DNA of 64,000 nucleotides from Plasmopara viticola (lineage: Eukaryota; Oomycota; Peronosporomycetes; Peronosporales; Peronosporaceae): positions 1 through 64,000 of the forward strand of contig MBPM02000011.1 in NCBI GenBank assembly GCA_001695595.3, read 5' to 3'. Positions 24,801-36,443 of this stretch are shown here, piece by piece (positions within the stretch are counted from its first letter, which is position 1; every line of letters starts with the position of its first letter). The notes under the pieces were generated by a model. That model saw only the letters and a list, made by a program, of their open reading frames with translations, was not told the origin of the DNA and did no database searches. The translations under genes and the position numbers were made by a program.

Positions 24801-27800
24801 GTATATGCTCTACGTATAATCAAAGGTCCGAAACCTGGACTCGCACACCCTCTTAGCAAAGTGGTACTGTGGCCTTGCTATATCAGCCGCCGATCGTGTT
24901 GAATCCTACATTACGATTAAAAATTGATATTGTCAACAGTTTGTCAACTTTTATTTGGAGCCTTAGCGCACAGACTGCACTGTGTGCCTTCGATGACACG
25001 GTTGTCTTTTTGTTTTTCGTGGACTTTAAAGTTTTCTGCCGCAAATACACATTTGGTGATGTTAAGTAGAGTTCGAAGGAACTCATGACTTCAACATCAT
25101 GTAGCCATAATAAGAATCCGATCTATCAAAAGTGGCTGTAAGAAACATTATTGTCAAAACATGGTCTGAAACAGCTTTAATAGCTAAAATAAATGCGTAA
25201 ACAGACGTCTCGTCACTGTCGGGGGATTCACAGAACTAAGCAGTATCAGTAGCAATTCCGATACGTGCCGCTGAGTTTACTTACCATCCGGGAAGTACGT
25301 TCTCGAATTTGGTTATAGATGTTTACTGACTTCAGTCCACTTGGCAACGTGCACTCAGGACATGTTCGTAAGTAGCAGGTTCTTTTTTAAAAAAATGTTT
25401 TAAACAGGTACCGCTGCACTATTTAAGCTCTTATAGGCGGCGTTTTCCATCAATGTCTTAGACCAAAGAACTGTTCATGAATGCAAAGATCCCAACTCCA
25501 TCGCCATGACACTCTTAGCCTTTCAGACAAAGTGGGCATAGATGACCTCTTGTGGTTAATTTCTTTATCAAGTGGAAGGCTTATGATAGTTTCTGAACAA
25601 ACATCTAAGTACATTTCATTAAAAAATACTCGAGATTGTAGACATTCAAAGCTTAGCTTGACGTACGCTGCCTACGAGGCTAGTATAACACATTTTGGTC
25701 CGAAAAGGAGAATTCGCTTATACTCTTGAAGTAGTTAATTTTCGGGCTTACAACATGGTCATTTTTGTAACTATTAGAGATCACTTTCGGATAATTTTCC
25801 CGCTTTAAACCTAACACCCGCTGTCAGTGGTGCCTTTGCTTTATTATCTGGTATATGTTACCCAGTTGTAGAACAAAAGAAGTCACAATTTTACGCTTTG
25901 TAAGAACCTTCGCCAACGGTCCTGCCAGCCGAATTTGTTTAAAGCCAAAGGTGATATATAAGAGCTGTCACATTTACCTTCGGAGGAATATCAAACCCTT
26001 CTATACCTAGATATCACTTTGGCCGTGTAACTGCTCAATCTTCTTGTTTTTTAAGAAGCTGTACGTTACAATAGGGTCAGAATCTAACCTGATTTTCATA
26101 AGCCCTGCTGATAGAATTTAAGGATAAGCATATATCCGGGACACGTAATGTTTTGACCACGGCATGGTCATCGCTGTTTATTCAAAAGCATGAAATGACT
26201 GCGAGTTGTCAAAATCCTCAGATCTTACACCAAGATTAACTTCATTCTTAGTTAAAGCATGTAACAGTGCTTCATTAAACCGATGGAACAATAAAGACTT
26301 GGATTCGTTGCCCATTTTTTAAGCCTAAGGATCCTATTATGACTGAGCACAATTGCTTTCCTACGTAATTAACGAGGCGTCAGAATTTATCACTACATCG
26401 TACACCTGCGTAGTCTACCGCCTCTTGCTTTTCCTTGTAAAGTGTCAAGCTTAATTATGCTTAGATAATTACGACACATCCATCATCACGATTTGATACA
26501 TCCCTGAAAAAAAATCCATTTATAAATTTAGCTGCCTGAATTGCTCGGAATGCACCGGCACATATATGAAGTTAAAGCTTTCTTTTTTATAAAGCAAGGA
26601 AACGTGGGCGCTGGTGAAACGATAAGGTAAAACCTGTCTTACTTGGTCTCTAGAGCAAAATGTCTGCATATAGAGCTCGACTGCCGTTGATCGTTCAAGC
26701 TGCTTAGCAATGGACAGGGCTGCAAATTTAGCCAGGTGATTAGGCTCACAAAGGCCAACAAGTCTCCCGAGCTGCACAAACTGTGCGTCTAAACGATGAA
26801 ACAACTTGTTTGACCCACATCAGAGTCTTAAAGATATATCAGGTGGACAATTTCCCCGCGTGGGCATAGGTTTGACTACGAGTGCTACCAGAAGTGACGG
26901 TACACCCAAACATTTTAAAATGGAGAAGTGTAGGGCAATAAACGATATTCTCGTGAACGATTGTCTACTATTTCTGGTCTGTATGGATTGAAGTGTGCAT
27001 TAGACTTTGGATTCAAGATTGATCTTCTAGTTGAGTAAATGTGAATTTTGGTTGTCTTAAAATCTTGATAAGAAAATAGATTAGCTGCTGGAATTTGAAC
27101 AAGGGCGTTATCGCTTTCTGCATATTCTATGATATGTATGCTCAATCAGTGCTTGTCGAATTAACAGTAAGTCAACTCTTGACATAAAAGCACAGCTTAA
27201 TGTAACGGCTCGTTTCATGAAAAAAGTGCTTCGGTAAAGGCAAATATGTTCAGTTGGTATACGTCAGGAAGGACACAAATTCTTTTTCCCCTTATAGCGA
27301 CATTTCTTTCATCTTATTGTCTATAGCTATGTATAGATATACTCGGGGGAAAACGATATGGATTATGCGAGCATGTGATGGGGGTAAAAGCAGCTAATTT
27401 TAGATACAGCCCAGCTTTACAGAAGCCTTGATCAGATTCCAGTGCTTCGCGCTTTCAGACGCTGTGTCTCACTGGTAAAGCAAAGCAGCTTACTTGTAAC
27501 CCCCGCGCATTGATAGAGCTCCCCTACCAAAGAATCCTCGAATTTTAATTATTTTAGGCACTGGTCTTTAACTGCTTGCGTTTGGCACGAAGTAGCGAAT
27601 AATTTGAGAGCCGTATGCCTTGTTTACCGGTCTAAAAAATCTTCACTGTACATGTGCCATGTGCGATACACGTTTTCTTGTGTTACATACAAGATTTGGA
27701 TTTTTCACACCAATACTTTTGCGAATGAACCTAATGCGATGGCATAGCCTAATGCACTTGAAGCAGGCTTCGTAAAGAGCTATGATCTTGGATTAGATTG

Positions 27801-28789
27801 CTGAAGTTTAATTGATAGTTCGCTAGGAAAATTTTGGGATGTTTCGTTTGTGGAAGACCTTCACGCGTCGCCTGAATGAGCTTTTTATCTATAAGATAAC
27901 TATCATCTGCGTAGCCATATATATTTCCACTACAATTTTTACGTTACCGCTTTTTTTGCGATGCAACGAACCATAAATCCTGGTCTTAGTCATCCGATAT
28001 AACTTGCAGCGCGGACCAATGTCGTTAATGGGTTTCGATTAGTGGCCTACAAGCATGCTAGTGTATAAGCGATATCTGGTTGAAATGATACACTCTGTGC
28101 CACTGGTTGCGCCTTACGGCTACTAAAGAGAGCGGTCATGATGGAGTATCACGTAGGAGTCTAAGTAGCTTCGGGCTTCCGAGTAGAACTACACCGTTTA
28201 TGACAAATGGTCACTTGCTTAGTCTGCACTTATAGCTCCAAGAAACTTCTTAGGACCTAATCGATTTAGACTACGCATCCTAGACGGAGGCCACAAATAC
28301 GGCCCACTTGTTTCAGCATACGGAACGATGGGTGTCATACTTCGTGATACAAACTCTTTTGCGTTGGATGCGCATTTGGCTAGCTTAATGAGTTTCCTGG
28401 TGCATTTGCTACTGCAGGTCAGTCTATTTCGTCAGCGACAAACCTTCATTGACAATCTATTTATCTAACTACGAAATTGATAGCATTAGTGTTGAAAGCT
28501 TTATTGTCGGACAAGATACCCTCTTTATGCCATTTAAATAACATGAGTACACTACTAAGTACAGAAGAGATGTCAATCTCGTGTACGACATCGATCGTAG
28601 TTGCATTGCTACGAGTCTGCTTTGTTGTATATAGTCGAAGCAATAAATGCGACGGAAGTTAGTATAATAAACGAATGCCTGAAGAGCGATACATTTTTCA
28701 GAGTACACCATGGTCCAACAAGAATTTATCTAGGCCAGAAAAAAAGACATATTTAAGGTTTGCAATCCATATTGGGGGCTCAATATTTA
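21891..28789. other. Long gene-poor tract
   Basis: About 7 kb without a supported gene. Short frames such as 22406-22588, 23163-23591 and 26520-26804 (all minus) were read and match no family I know. A 14-bp string, gagcatatacggtc, at 22989-23002 recurs at 19703-19716 and may belong to an old LTR family. Confidence 0.5.
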
Positions 28790-29480
28790 CGAGTGGGAAG
28801 CGAAAGAATGTGTGGACCTTTGCAACAACCGAGAAGGCTAAAATCACGGTATACATACCCGCTCCTCTACAGAGCTTACCAATACTGGTGGATTAATGGA
28901 AAGTCGAAAGCACCCATATGCTGGGAATTTATCTCTGTCTGCGTAATGAGACTTTGTGATCAAAATGATGGATTGAATATCCAATCCATTATATGTAACT
29001 GACAGACAAATAGAGAGTTTATTCATAGATACGTCAATTAATTGCCGTTGACTTATGAACACGATAGTTCCGACTTTAAGTCTACAATATACCGATACAT
29101 TCTGACAAACGCTGTTTTCATTACTTTGGGAGCTTTCCGGCTGGTGACAACAGCAGATCATCCCGAGGCAGATGGTCAGACGGCGAGGATCGATTGTATT
29201 CGTGAAACAAAGTGCGTGGCATTTACCTTGAGGCGGGTCGGCAAACCTTCATAGCTTAGTGTGTATGCCGCACTAAGGCTCCCGCACCTACAGACTGTAC
29301 ACCCTTCGAATGTCTTGTGCTTTAAGAGGAAAAGCTCAAACACCTTTTACTCCTAGGCATTAATTTCAAGACACAAAAACAATTATACGACTTTAGAAAA
29401 GGTCGGCTGAGCATAAGCAGCAAGGCAAAGCAGCGATGTTAGCTGTTAAAGTCGAAAAAGAGATAATTTAAACATCTTCA
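28790..29480 (+). pseudogene. Ty3/gypsy integrase remnant
   Basis: The relic of a gypsy-type integrase is read in order across frames. It begins with a linker like IPAPLQSLPI near 28857, followed by a degraded core. The strongest signature is TTADHPEADGQTARID near 29149, which matches the conserved TADHPQTDGQTER segment holding the third catalytic residue of the D,D-35-E triad; the glutamate position reads alanine here. The tail near 29400 (AEHKQQGKAA) fits the post-core region where such proteins carry charged, glutamine-rich sequence. Several stops and shifts disrupt it. No LTRs were found around it. It is a different lineage from the chromodomain element at 43066, whose equivalent segment reads TTAHRA. 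Confidence 0.7.
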
Positions 29481-31399
29481 TTCGACACAATTAAGTGTTG
29501 AAAGATAATTGGAGCACATAGTTAGTTTGAAACATGCAAAGAAGGTTTTACTTCCTTTTATTCGACCTTACAAATTTACAAAGTTTGGATCGGCGTATAC
29601 CATTAGCCTTCTCAAGACAATATACGCATGGAAGCAATTAGTAGCGTCTCAAAAAGTGCAACAATCTTCGAAATTTGAGTTTTATACGTGCTCCAAACAC
29701 GAGCATGGTTTTTTTTCATGCTCGTGAACTTGTAAGGAGATGACAGAAGGTCAAGCCACGGCTAGAAACTGCCATAGCTACTGCCATATTGGCTATAGAT
29801 GGAGACATAAGACAATGAGAATTGAGCAGCTGACCAAGTCTGAAGCTTACCACAAATGGGAGCGACTCTTCGATGAAATTCAAAGATCTCGTGCGTAGGC
29901 GCAACGCGGTAAGAACGTTAATTAGGCTAACAATTGACATGTCCATTACCATGTTTAACAGCTAAGAGTGCAGGACCACCCTGATAAATTCACAGACCGA
30001 CCGCCAGGGCGGACATTCAGAACAATCTTTAGTACTGGGTGTAATATTTTGGAGACACACTCAATTTCAAAAACCGTTTTGCGATTGAGACGTGGTGATG
30101 AAGCTCGTACAAAGTACCTAAAGGTCTGTTTGACCGAGTGCAAGAGGGCTTGATGCAGGCTGAATTATGGACATGAACGTTGCGCTGAAACAAATTTTTT
30201 TTTGAATCAGTTTACTTTCGTACTAGCTTGCCCTGCAGAGAATGACCTAGGCGAGCGAAGCATATGAGCGCTCTGCCCGGCACCATGGCCGGCATCGATC
30301 GATCAACACCGTCCTCTTTTTCATCGGATCCGCTGTTCAAAGATTGAGTGGGCTTTTGACGAGATAGCGACTTGCGTCGATATTCAGCGTTGGTCGAAGC
30401 GTGAAGCCTGTCGCTCACTGCGTTGGCGATAACGCGCATTGATCTCAATCTTAAACTGTGGCATTTGTCGTTGCATTCATTCGGCTTTTCTAAGTCAGTA
30501 CTCAAGGAATCTTTAGTATAAAATTGGCCCTTAAGAATCACCAGGAATAATTAGGCTTGACTTTATAAGTGAAAGATCTTGCTTGGACAGGAAGTCGGAC
30601 GACAAGTCCAGCCCGTTTTTACGATTGCCTAACGGCGTTAAGGTGCGTTAGCAAGGTTGTTGATAGCGTGAGGCGCTGTCGTCGCTTTGATCGAAAAAGA
30701 TCGTAATAGATGTTTGCCGGAGTGCTTTTGGTGAAATCCTTTGCTCGACAATTGAAAAGGCTGTAGGCCGGCTGGCGAGGAAGAACAGTAATTCCGCATT
30801 TTACGTCGTGGCGTAGATGCAAATTCTTTCAGAGCCTTCTTTGCACGAATGGCTTCTTAAAGGGCAAGCAACTTTTGATTTGCCACCTAATGACTTTTGC
30901 TGGGGATGCGCAAACAGGTTTTTGGAATAGATGCTCCCTTGGTTGCATCTATTCGATTTCTTAGGAAATTACTTAAGCTTTAAATATAGTATGGACTTGT
31001 GATTTTTTTGCATCTTAGGAGTTGACTTGGTGTGTGACAAACGACTTGACTAGCTAAAAACCTTCCTTGCTGTCGGTTTAGCTCTCGTCAAGATATCAAT
31101 GACCCTCATTTCTTTCTAGCTACGTATAGCATAGGTCGTATTGGAGGCAAGGCAACGGACCATTACATTGAGCCGAGCTTCCAGAAAGAGTTGGCGTCTT
31201 GTAAAAGAAGCTTTATCTATTGGCGGCTTCTCGAGTATGGCAAACATCCTATTAATCTAGGATCGGTGTGCATGAAGAGAAATTTTCCAAAAAAAGTAAT
31301 GTAAACCATCGAGTTAGTGGCCAGTATCAATTTGTAGCCGTTTCCGCTTCACCACCGTCGAAATAGTGGCCACTCCCAAACCTATTTAAACGAGCAACC
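29481..31399. other. Gene-poor stretch
   Basis: No supported gene. A minus-strand frame at 30212-30541 encodes a charged, serine-rich peptide (about 109 residues) without a signal peptide and with no recognisable domain. Confidence 0.45.
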
Positions 31400-32720
31400 A
31401 GTGGGGGAGGGAAGAGAAATGTACGACGATGACCACTTGCTAATAGCAATACAGAGATGTATTGAAGGGAAGACATTTGTGGATGCCTTCAACACTAGAA
31501 GGGTACACTAAGGAAGTATGTTTACAATTATCGAAAAGGTGACATCGAGATTAAAAAAACTGGACAATATACATATTTTATTCGGACCATGAGGTTGACA
31601 TTGTGAATTATATTGTTGAAATGCAGTGTGCGGGGTTCCCTATTTCAGGTTGCAATTTCTTCTGGAAGCAAATAAAGTTAATCAAGCTGTGAATAGAAAC
31701 TTTAGATCGCTCCGTGTGGTCGGTAAAGGTTGGTACAAAAACTACTGGTCGTCATAGTCAAGTTTAAGCTGATTGAGAGGCTAAAACAGTCAATCAAAGC
31801 CGTTATTCAGCGAGGACGCAATTAACCGTCTACACATGGACAGTGGCACGTTTGACTACAACGAACTATTTGAAAGCGGACCAGATTTTTAGTATTGATG
31901 AAACAAGTTTTAAACTTAAAATATAAAAAATAAAGAGCAAAAATGTATGGACAAAAAGCGACAGCAACTTCTATTCACCTATCATTGACCAAAGTTTGCT
32001 CGGCCTCTGAACACATTATACCACCAACATTCATTTGCCTGGCAAACGTGTTGCTCTTATTGAGTTGGATAAATGGTTGTTGCAAGGGCAACCGCGACGA
32101 CAACACAAAGTAGTTCTACAAACGAGAAGATATTCTATAAATGAATTGTAAAACTTCACAGATCACTACAACCAAACGTAAAAACTCTACCATTCTAATA
32201 TTTGATGGAAACGGCTCCCATATATCAATGAGAATCGCTTCAAAAGCTCTGGAATATTATATTTGCTGGTTTTTCTTGCCACCAACTGCTACACATTTGG
32301 TGCAGCCACTAGACATCGCAGTATTTCTAGACTTTCAAATAGCATAAACGTGCCTCTATCTAAGCGTATATGCTAAAAAGTGAGATAGCACACATATACA
32401 AATCCGCATCGGATCGCCTCGCTGGTGACGCGTGGCATGATGGTATGATCGATAGAACCGTATAGAACGTCTGATTTATTTCACCTGAAAGAATGAAGCT
32501 GTCCAAAGGTTGAAGAGTCAATACGACTAAGAAGTTGATGCGGTTGCGAACTTAAGAACCGGTTTGCCCAGAAATGATTACGTTGCCCCCACCAACGAGA
32601 AAGATACGAAAACGGGCGGCAGTCGATGATACTAGACTTTTACTTACAAAAGAATTATCGCACTCACAAATAATATGGAATAGAGCCAAGAAAGTAAAAG
32701 GAGAGTATGGATGAGGTCAG
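31400..32720 (+). pseudogene. Pogo/Tigger-like DDE transposase remnant
   Basis: The relic of a Tc1/mariner-superfamily transposase of the pogo type. Recognisable pieces, in order, are MYDDDHLLIAIQ near 31420 (N-terminal), EMQCAGFPISG near 31619 and KGWYKNYW near 31726 (CENP-B-like DNA-binding region). The DDE core then gives FSIDETSFKLK near 31892, ILIFDGNGSHIS near 32195 and FFLPPTATHLVQPLDIAVF near 32272. The spacing of the three aspartate motifs fits the DDE_1 fold. Stops and frame changes occur throughout; the longest intact piece is 2141-2347 relative to 30 kb (32141-32347). Ends and TIRs were not identified. Confidence 0.75.
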
Positions 32721-33267
32721 CGGACATTTTTACTTCCATAGTTAGAAACTGTTTTGTAGCGATGATAGCAGTTGATGCAAATGGGTACTAATTCAATGAC
32801 ACGGTTTTATATGTTGATTTTCATAAGTAACGATCTCTTAGTGAAAGATCGCTGTTAAAAGATGCATACCAATCGGCAAGCCTCATTAATGCGAGGTATT
32901 GAATGATCCCGTCGGGAATAGGAAGAGCAGCTGACGCAACTTCAAATTCAGATATATTAGTCTCTTGGGCAGCACATATTGTGTGTCTGGTAGACGCGGG
33001 TAAGTCGTGCGATCAATTTTTGGAATGTTCAAAGAGTTCAGTGCCCCCGTAGTATAATCGACTTCAAAGCGCTAGAAGATGTGACAAGATCCAGTAGTAC
33101 CGTGCACAGAGGAAGTGTGCTCGATTATATGCAGTTGTCCTGTAAACGAGTGCTAGTCTTACGCATGTGTGTTTCCCAACCTCTAATACATGATAATCAA
33201 ATATGTGTATCCGTTATCGCAATCTTGGCAATCCGAAGACATATCTGAGAATTACTAGTCGTTCGCC
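32721..33267. other. Intergenic, upstream of maleylacetoacetate isomerase
   Basis: No gene is seen. It contains the presumed promoter of the downstream plus-strand gene, but I found no clear initiator motif. Confidence 0.45.
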
Positions 33268-33927
33268 ATGGTAAAAGACTATATCCTGTATTCGTACTGG
33301 CGCAGTAGCTGCTCGTGGCGCGTGCGAATCTCACTAGAGTGGAAAAAAATTCCATACGAGTATCGTGCTGTGCACTTAATGAAAGACGGTGGTGAGCACT
33401 TCAACCACGAGTACACGACACTCAACCCGAACCAGCGCCTGCCAACGCTCGTAGCGAACGGCCACGTGCTGCCACAATCCAGTGCCATTCTTGAGTTCTT
33501 AGAGGATGCACATCCGGAAAATTCGCTGTTACCCAGTGACCCATTCGCCCGCGCTCAGGTGCGCAATCTCTGTGCTATCATTGGCTGCGATATCCAGCCG
33601 ATCCAGAACCTGGCAGTGCAAAATAAACTTACGGAGGACGTGCCTGAGGAGCAGCGAGCTGCGAAAAAGGAGGCATGGGGTAGATTTTGGATCGAACGAG
33701 GCTTTGAAGCGCTAGAACACGAGTTAACCAAGACAGCGACCATCTACTGCTTTGGGGACGAGGTTACCCTCGCAGATTTGTATCTACAGCCACAAGTTTA
33801 CAATGCCATCCGCTTCGGTGTCGATATGACCAAGTATCCGACTATTGCTTCGATTTCTGCAAGACTAGGAGACTTGCCAGCATTTCAAAAAGCTCATCCT
33901 TCTCGACAGCCCGATGCAGTCAATTAA
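33268..33927 (+). CDS. Maleylacetoacetate isomerase (zeta-class GST)
   Basis: This glutathione-dependent enzyme isomerises maleylacetoacetate to fumarylacetoacetate in phenylalanine/tyrosine breakdown (EC 5.2.1.2). The uninterrupted 219-residue frame matches the family's usual length (human GSTZ1 is 216). The thioredoxin-like N-terminal domain carries the zeta-class signature SSCSWRVRI at residues 13-21. The serine and cysteine here contact glutathione. The glutathione-site segments LNPNQRLPTLV and QSSAILEFLED follow. The C-terminal helical domain includes GDEVTLADLYLQPQVYNA. There is no signal peptide, which fits a cytosolic protein. The stop is followed 65 bp later by the end of the convergent DENN gene. 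It appears intact and single-exon. Confidence 0.95.
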   Translation: MVKDYILYSYWRSSCSWRVRISLEWKKIPYEYRAVHLMKDGGEHFNHEYTTLNPNQRLPTLVANGHVLPQSSAILEFLEDAHPENSLLPSDPFARAQVRNLCAIIGCDIQPIQNLAVQNKLTEDVPEEQRAAKKEAWGRFWIERGFEALEHELTKTATIYCFGDEVTLADLYLQPQVYNAIRFGVDMTKYPTIASISARLGDLPAFQKAHPSRQPDAVN

Positions 33928-33992
33928 GTCGAAAAGGTATTGAGTACGCTGTCCACTTGGACATGCTTTTTTAACTACACTTCGTGTGTAAT

Positions 33993-36443
33993 CTACTGAA
34001 CTTGCTGTATTGAGCTAAGCTTTTCCTTGACAGCTTTTAAATGTTTTTTAATCGTCCGAATTTGTTGTGGGTCCACATCTGTTCGAGCTTTCTCTAGTTT
34101 AAGCGCAATTTGCATCTCCTTCTTCAGCTTCGAATATTGCACTTGTGATAGATTGGCCCCGAAAGGCGAGCTCAAAAGTAATTTAGCGTCAACGCCGTCT
34201 CGAAGGTTGCGTAGTGTATGCGTAAAATCGTGAATACATCGTTGGCGACGGTACTTGAACCACGGTTCAAAGTGAGGACCCTTTACAAAAGCTGTATATA
34301 GTGCCTTCCACTTTGCTTGTTTGATCTGGGACAGAAGCTTTCGCGGTTGAACACTCGATAGCAATTCCGGTAAAGTAAAGGGTTTCATGTAGTCCTCCGC
34401 ATTCATATAAAGATTCGACCGTCTCCCGCTTGCCTTCCAGATACCAAAATATTCCTCAAACGGTTGCAAAAAGTCTTTTGTAAGCCTTCGAAAATGCTGC
34501 ACCCCCATTCACAGTAAATTAAGGCCCCGGATTCAACAGACGGCTTAATTTTACAGTGGAGCTGTACCTTTCGAAGAATTGCATTATTGATTGAGACGTA
34601 CGGTTCTCCTTCATCACCAGTTGTACAAGTTGTAAGAATTTTTGAAGAAGAAATGAGCTGGTGAAGCACAGTGACATCGGGGACCACATAGCGTGGACAC
34701 CGTCTAAGAAGCTGTTTTGAGGGAAAACATAAGTCAATCTAATTAAGTACTTTGCGATGTCGCTCACCATGGGGCGATGACTGTTCTCGAAATCATCCAA
34801 TTTCTTATTTTTCGGGATGCGAAGATTTATACTACCTATTTTCTCCGCTTCTTCATGAACTGCGCCTAAATAATTCTATGGTCAAATATATGGAAACTTT
34901 AAGCAACGACAATACTATCTTACCTAATTTTTTCGGTTCATTGGCGCTTGGACGTTCTAAAAAAGGAAAGATCAGGGCATTGGGCCATTGGCTAAATGCC
35001 TTTCATCAAAATACGGATCTTGTTACTAGTACTTGTCTAATTAAATAGGCAAAGTACCTTCATAAAGAACGGATTGGTAGTTCCAATGACAGTGGTATCT
35101 TTTGACCTGCTAATATCGCCATTTTGTCTACTAGCGAGTGCCTGTATGCAAAAATGCCAACCTCAGACATGAGTGATCAATGCATGATTCAAACAAAGGC
35201 TTACATCAAAATCAGCTTCGCAAACTGTATAGTATGGTCGACAATCACCTTGGAACTTGAGTGGAGCAATTAAACTGGCAAAAATACTCATAAATTAATG
35301 CAAAAAGTTCATTCAATTGAGTCAAACCTAGTATAAGCAAGCACAGCTTGGCTGCATGTGCTAGCATGTGGAGAAACGATGAGTAAACTTTCACCAGTGA
35401 TGGCAAGTTGCCATAGAAGCCACAGCGATTCAGCAAGACCCAGAAAACTAGAGTACAGTCCAATGTTCTGATAGAACAAGATTAAGCCAACTGACTCGAT
35501 GAAAAAATCATATAGTATTAACGGGCGTACCTCGAATGAAGTAAGCTGGTGTGATCGCTTCGAAAGCAAAAGATCACCGAAAGACGGTGATGGAGGTTGT
35601 TGCCTACGAGAAACCACAAATTTACCTCCTCGCACAAGCACACTTTCCTCTGCGCTACCATTTGTGCCATCGACATCATCTTCATCCAAATATGTAAAGC
35701 TCGGTACATCTGTGGCATCGTCGTCTTCCTCGACAATGAAATGCGAATGCAGTGGTGACGGTCCATTGACTTCGTGCTTCGTATCCATAACCTCATAATT
35801 AAGCAGGTTGGGAATTATGCACGAAATGTAAGTGCCAGCAAGAGGCAGTACCACGGGTATGCCATGCGCAAGCTTAGGCCTGCAGTGCAAAACACACCAA
35901 GCTAACAATAAGTGTCACGACGCTTATAAAAGACTTTCCGCGGCATAACTACCACGAGCTAATATTGTTATAAACAGCCGCCAGAATTGGCGAACCAAGT
36001 TTGAAGAAAAGCGGACCGATTGCCCGCAGTAGGCGTTCGTATAAATCCACATAAGGCTTAGTGCAGATCAATATTAGTGCCTTTTGAAAGTAGCCACGAG
36101 CGCGAGTCTCGTCCTTTTGCTGGCGAAAAAGCACAAAGCCGTACAGAAGCTCAGGGCTGCTGGCATCACGGTCTGTGATTAGACTGACAGGTCAGACACA
36201 TTGCACATTACTAAAATGTACGGACTCGTCGGGGCCGTCACGAAAGCGCACGATAAACTGCACGTCACCCTCCTTGTTGCAACCGTGCGGAAGCGATAAA
36301 AGCGCCAAACTTGTTTTAGCGGCATCAGAAAGACCGCAAGTCGGAGGATACAGTGCATCCAGTTTCTGTCCCGAATCGATATCGAAAATGACGGTAGCCA
36401 GCGCCCGCAGGCCGTAATATGTGACAGCGTTCTCGTGCTGCAT
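33993..36443 (-). CDS. DENND6-type DENN-domain protein, ten exons
   Basis: The predicted product is a homologue of DENND6/FAM116, a DENN-domain guanine-nucleotide exchange factor acting on Rab GTPases in endosomal traffic (known for animals, inferred here). Exons, in minus-strand order: 36443-36212, 36172-35953, 35879-35531, 35467-35328, 35274-35205, 35141-35058, 34999-34924, 34865-34768, 34711-34568, 34496-33993. Every junction is GT-AG, introns are 39-73 nt, and the phases agree throughout, giving 638 residues (human DENND6A about 608). Conserved blocks are TVIFDIDSGQKLDALYPP, YGFVLFRQQKDETRARGYFQ, ESLWLLWQLAITGESLLIV, LIAPLKFQGDCRPYYTV, VIGTTNPFFMK, FLQPFEEYFGIW and a C-terminal domain ending in a basic coiled region. 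Exon 3 carries an acidic low-complexity loop (VEEDDDATDV). The first ATG starts close to the DENN core, so a further 5' exon is possible. Confidence 0.92.

Noticed and set aside
30212..30541. Charged minus-strand frame as an RXLR-type effector
   Set aside because: There is no hydrophobic signal peptide at its start and no RXLR-EER spacing.
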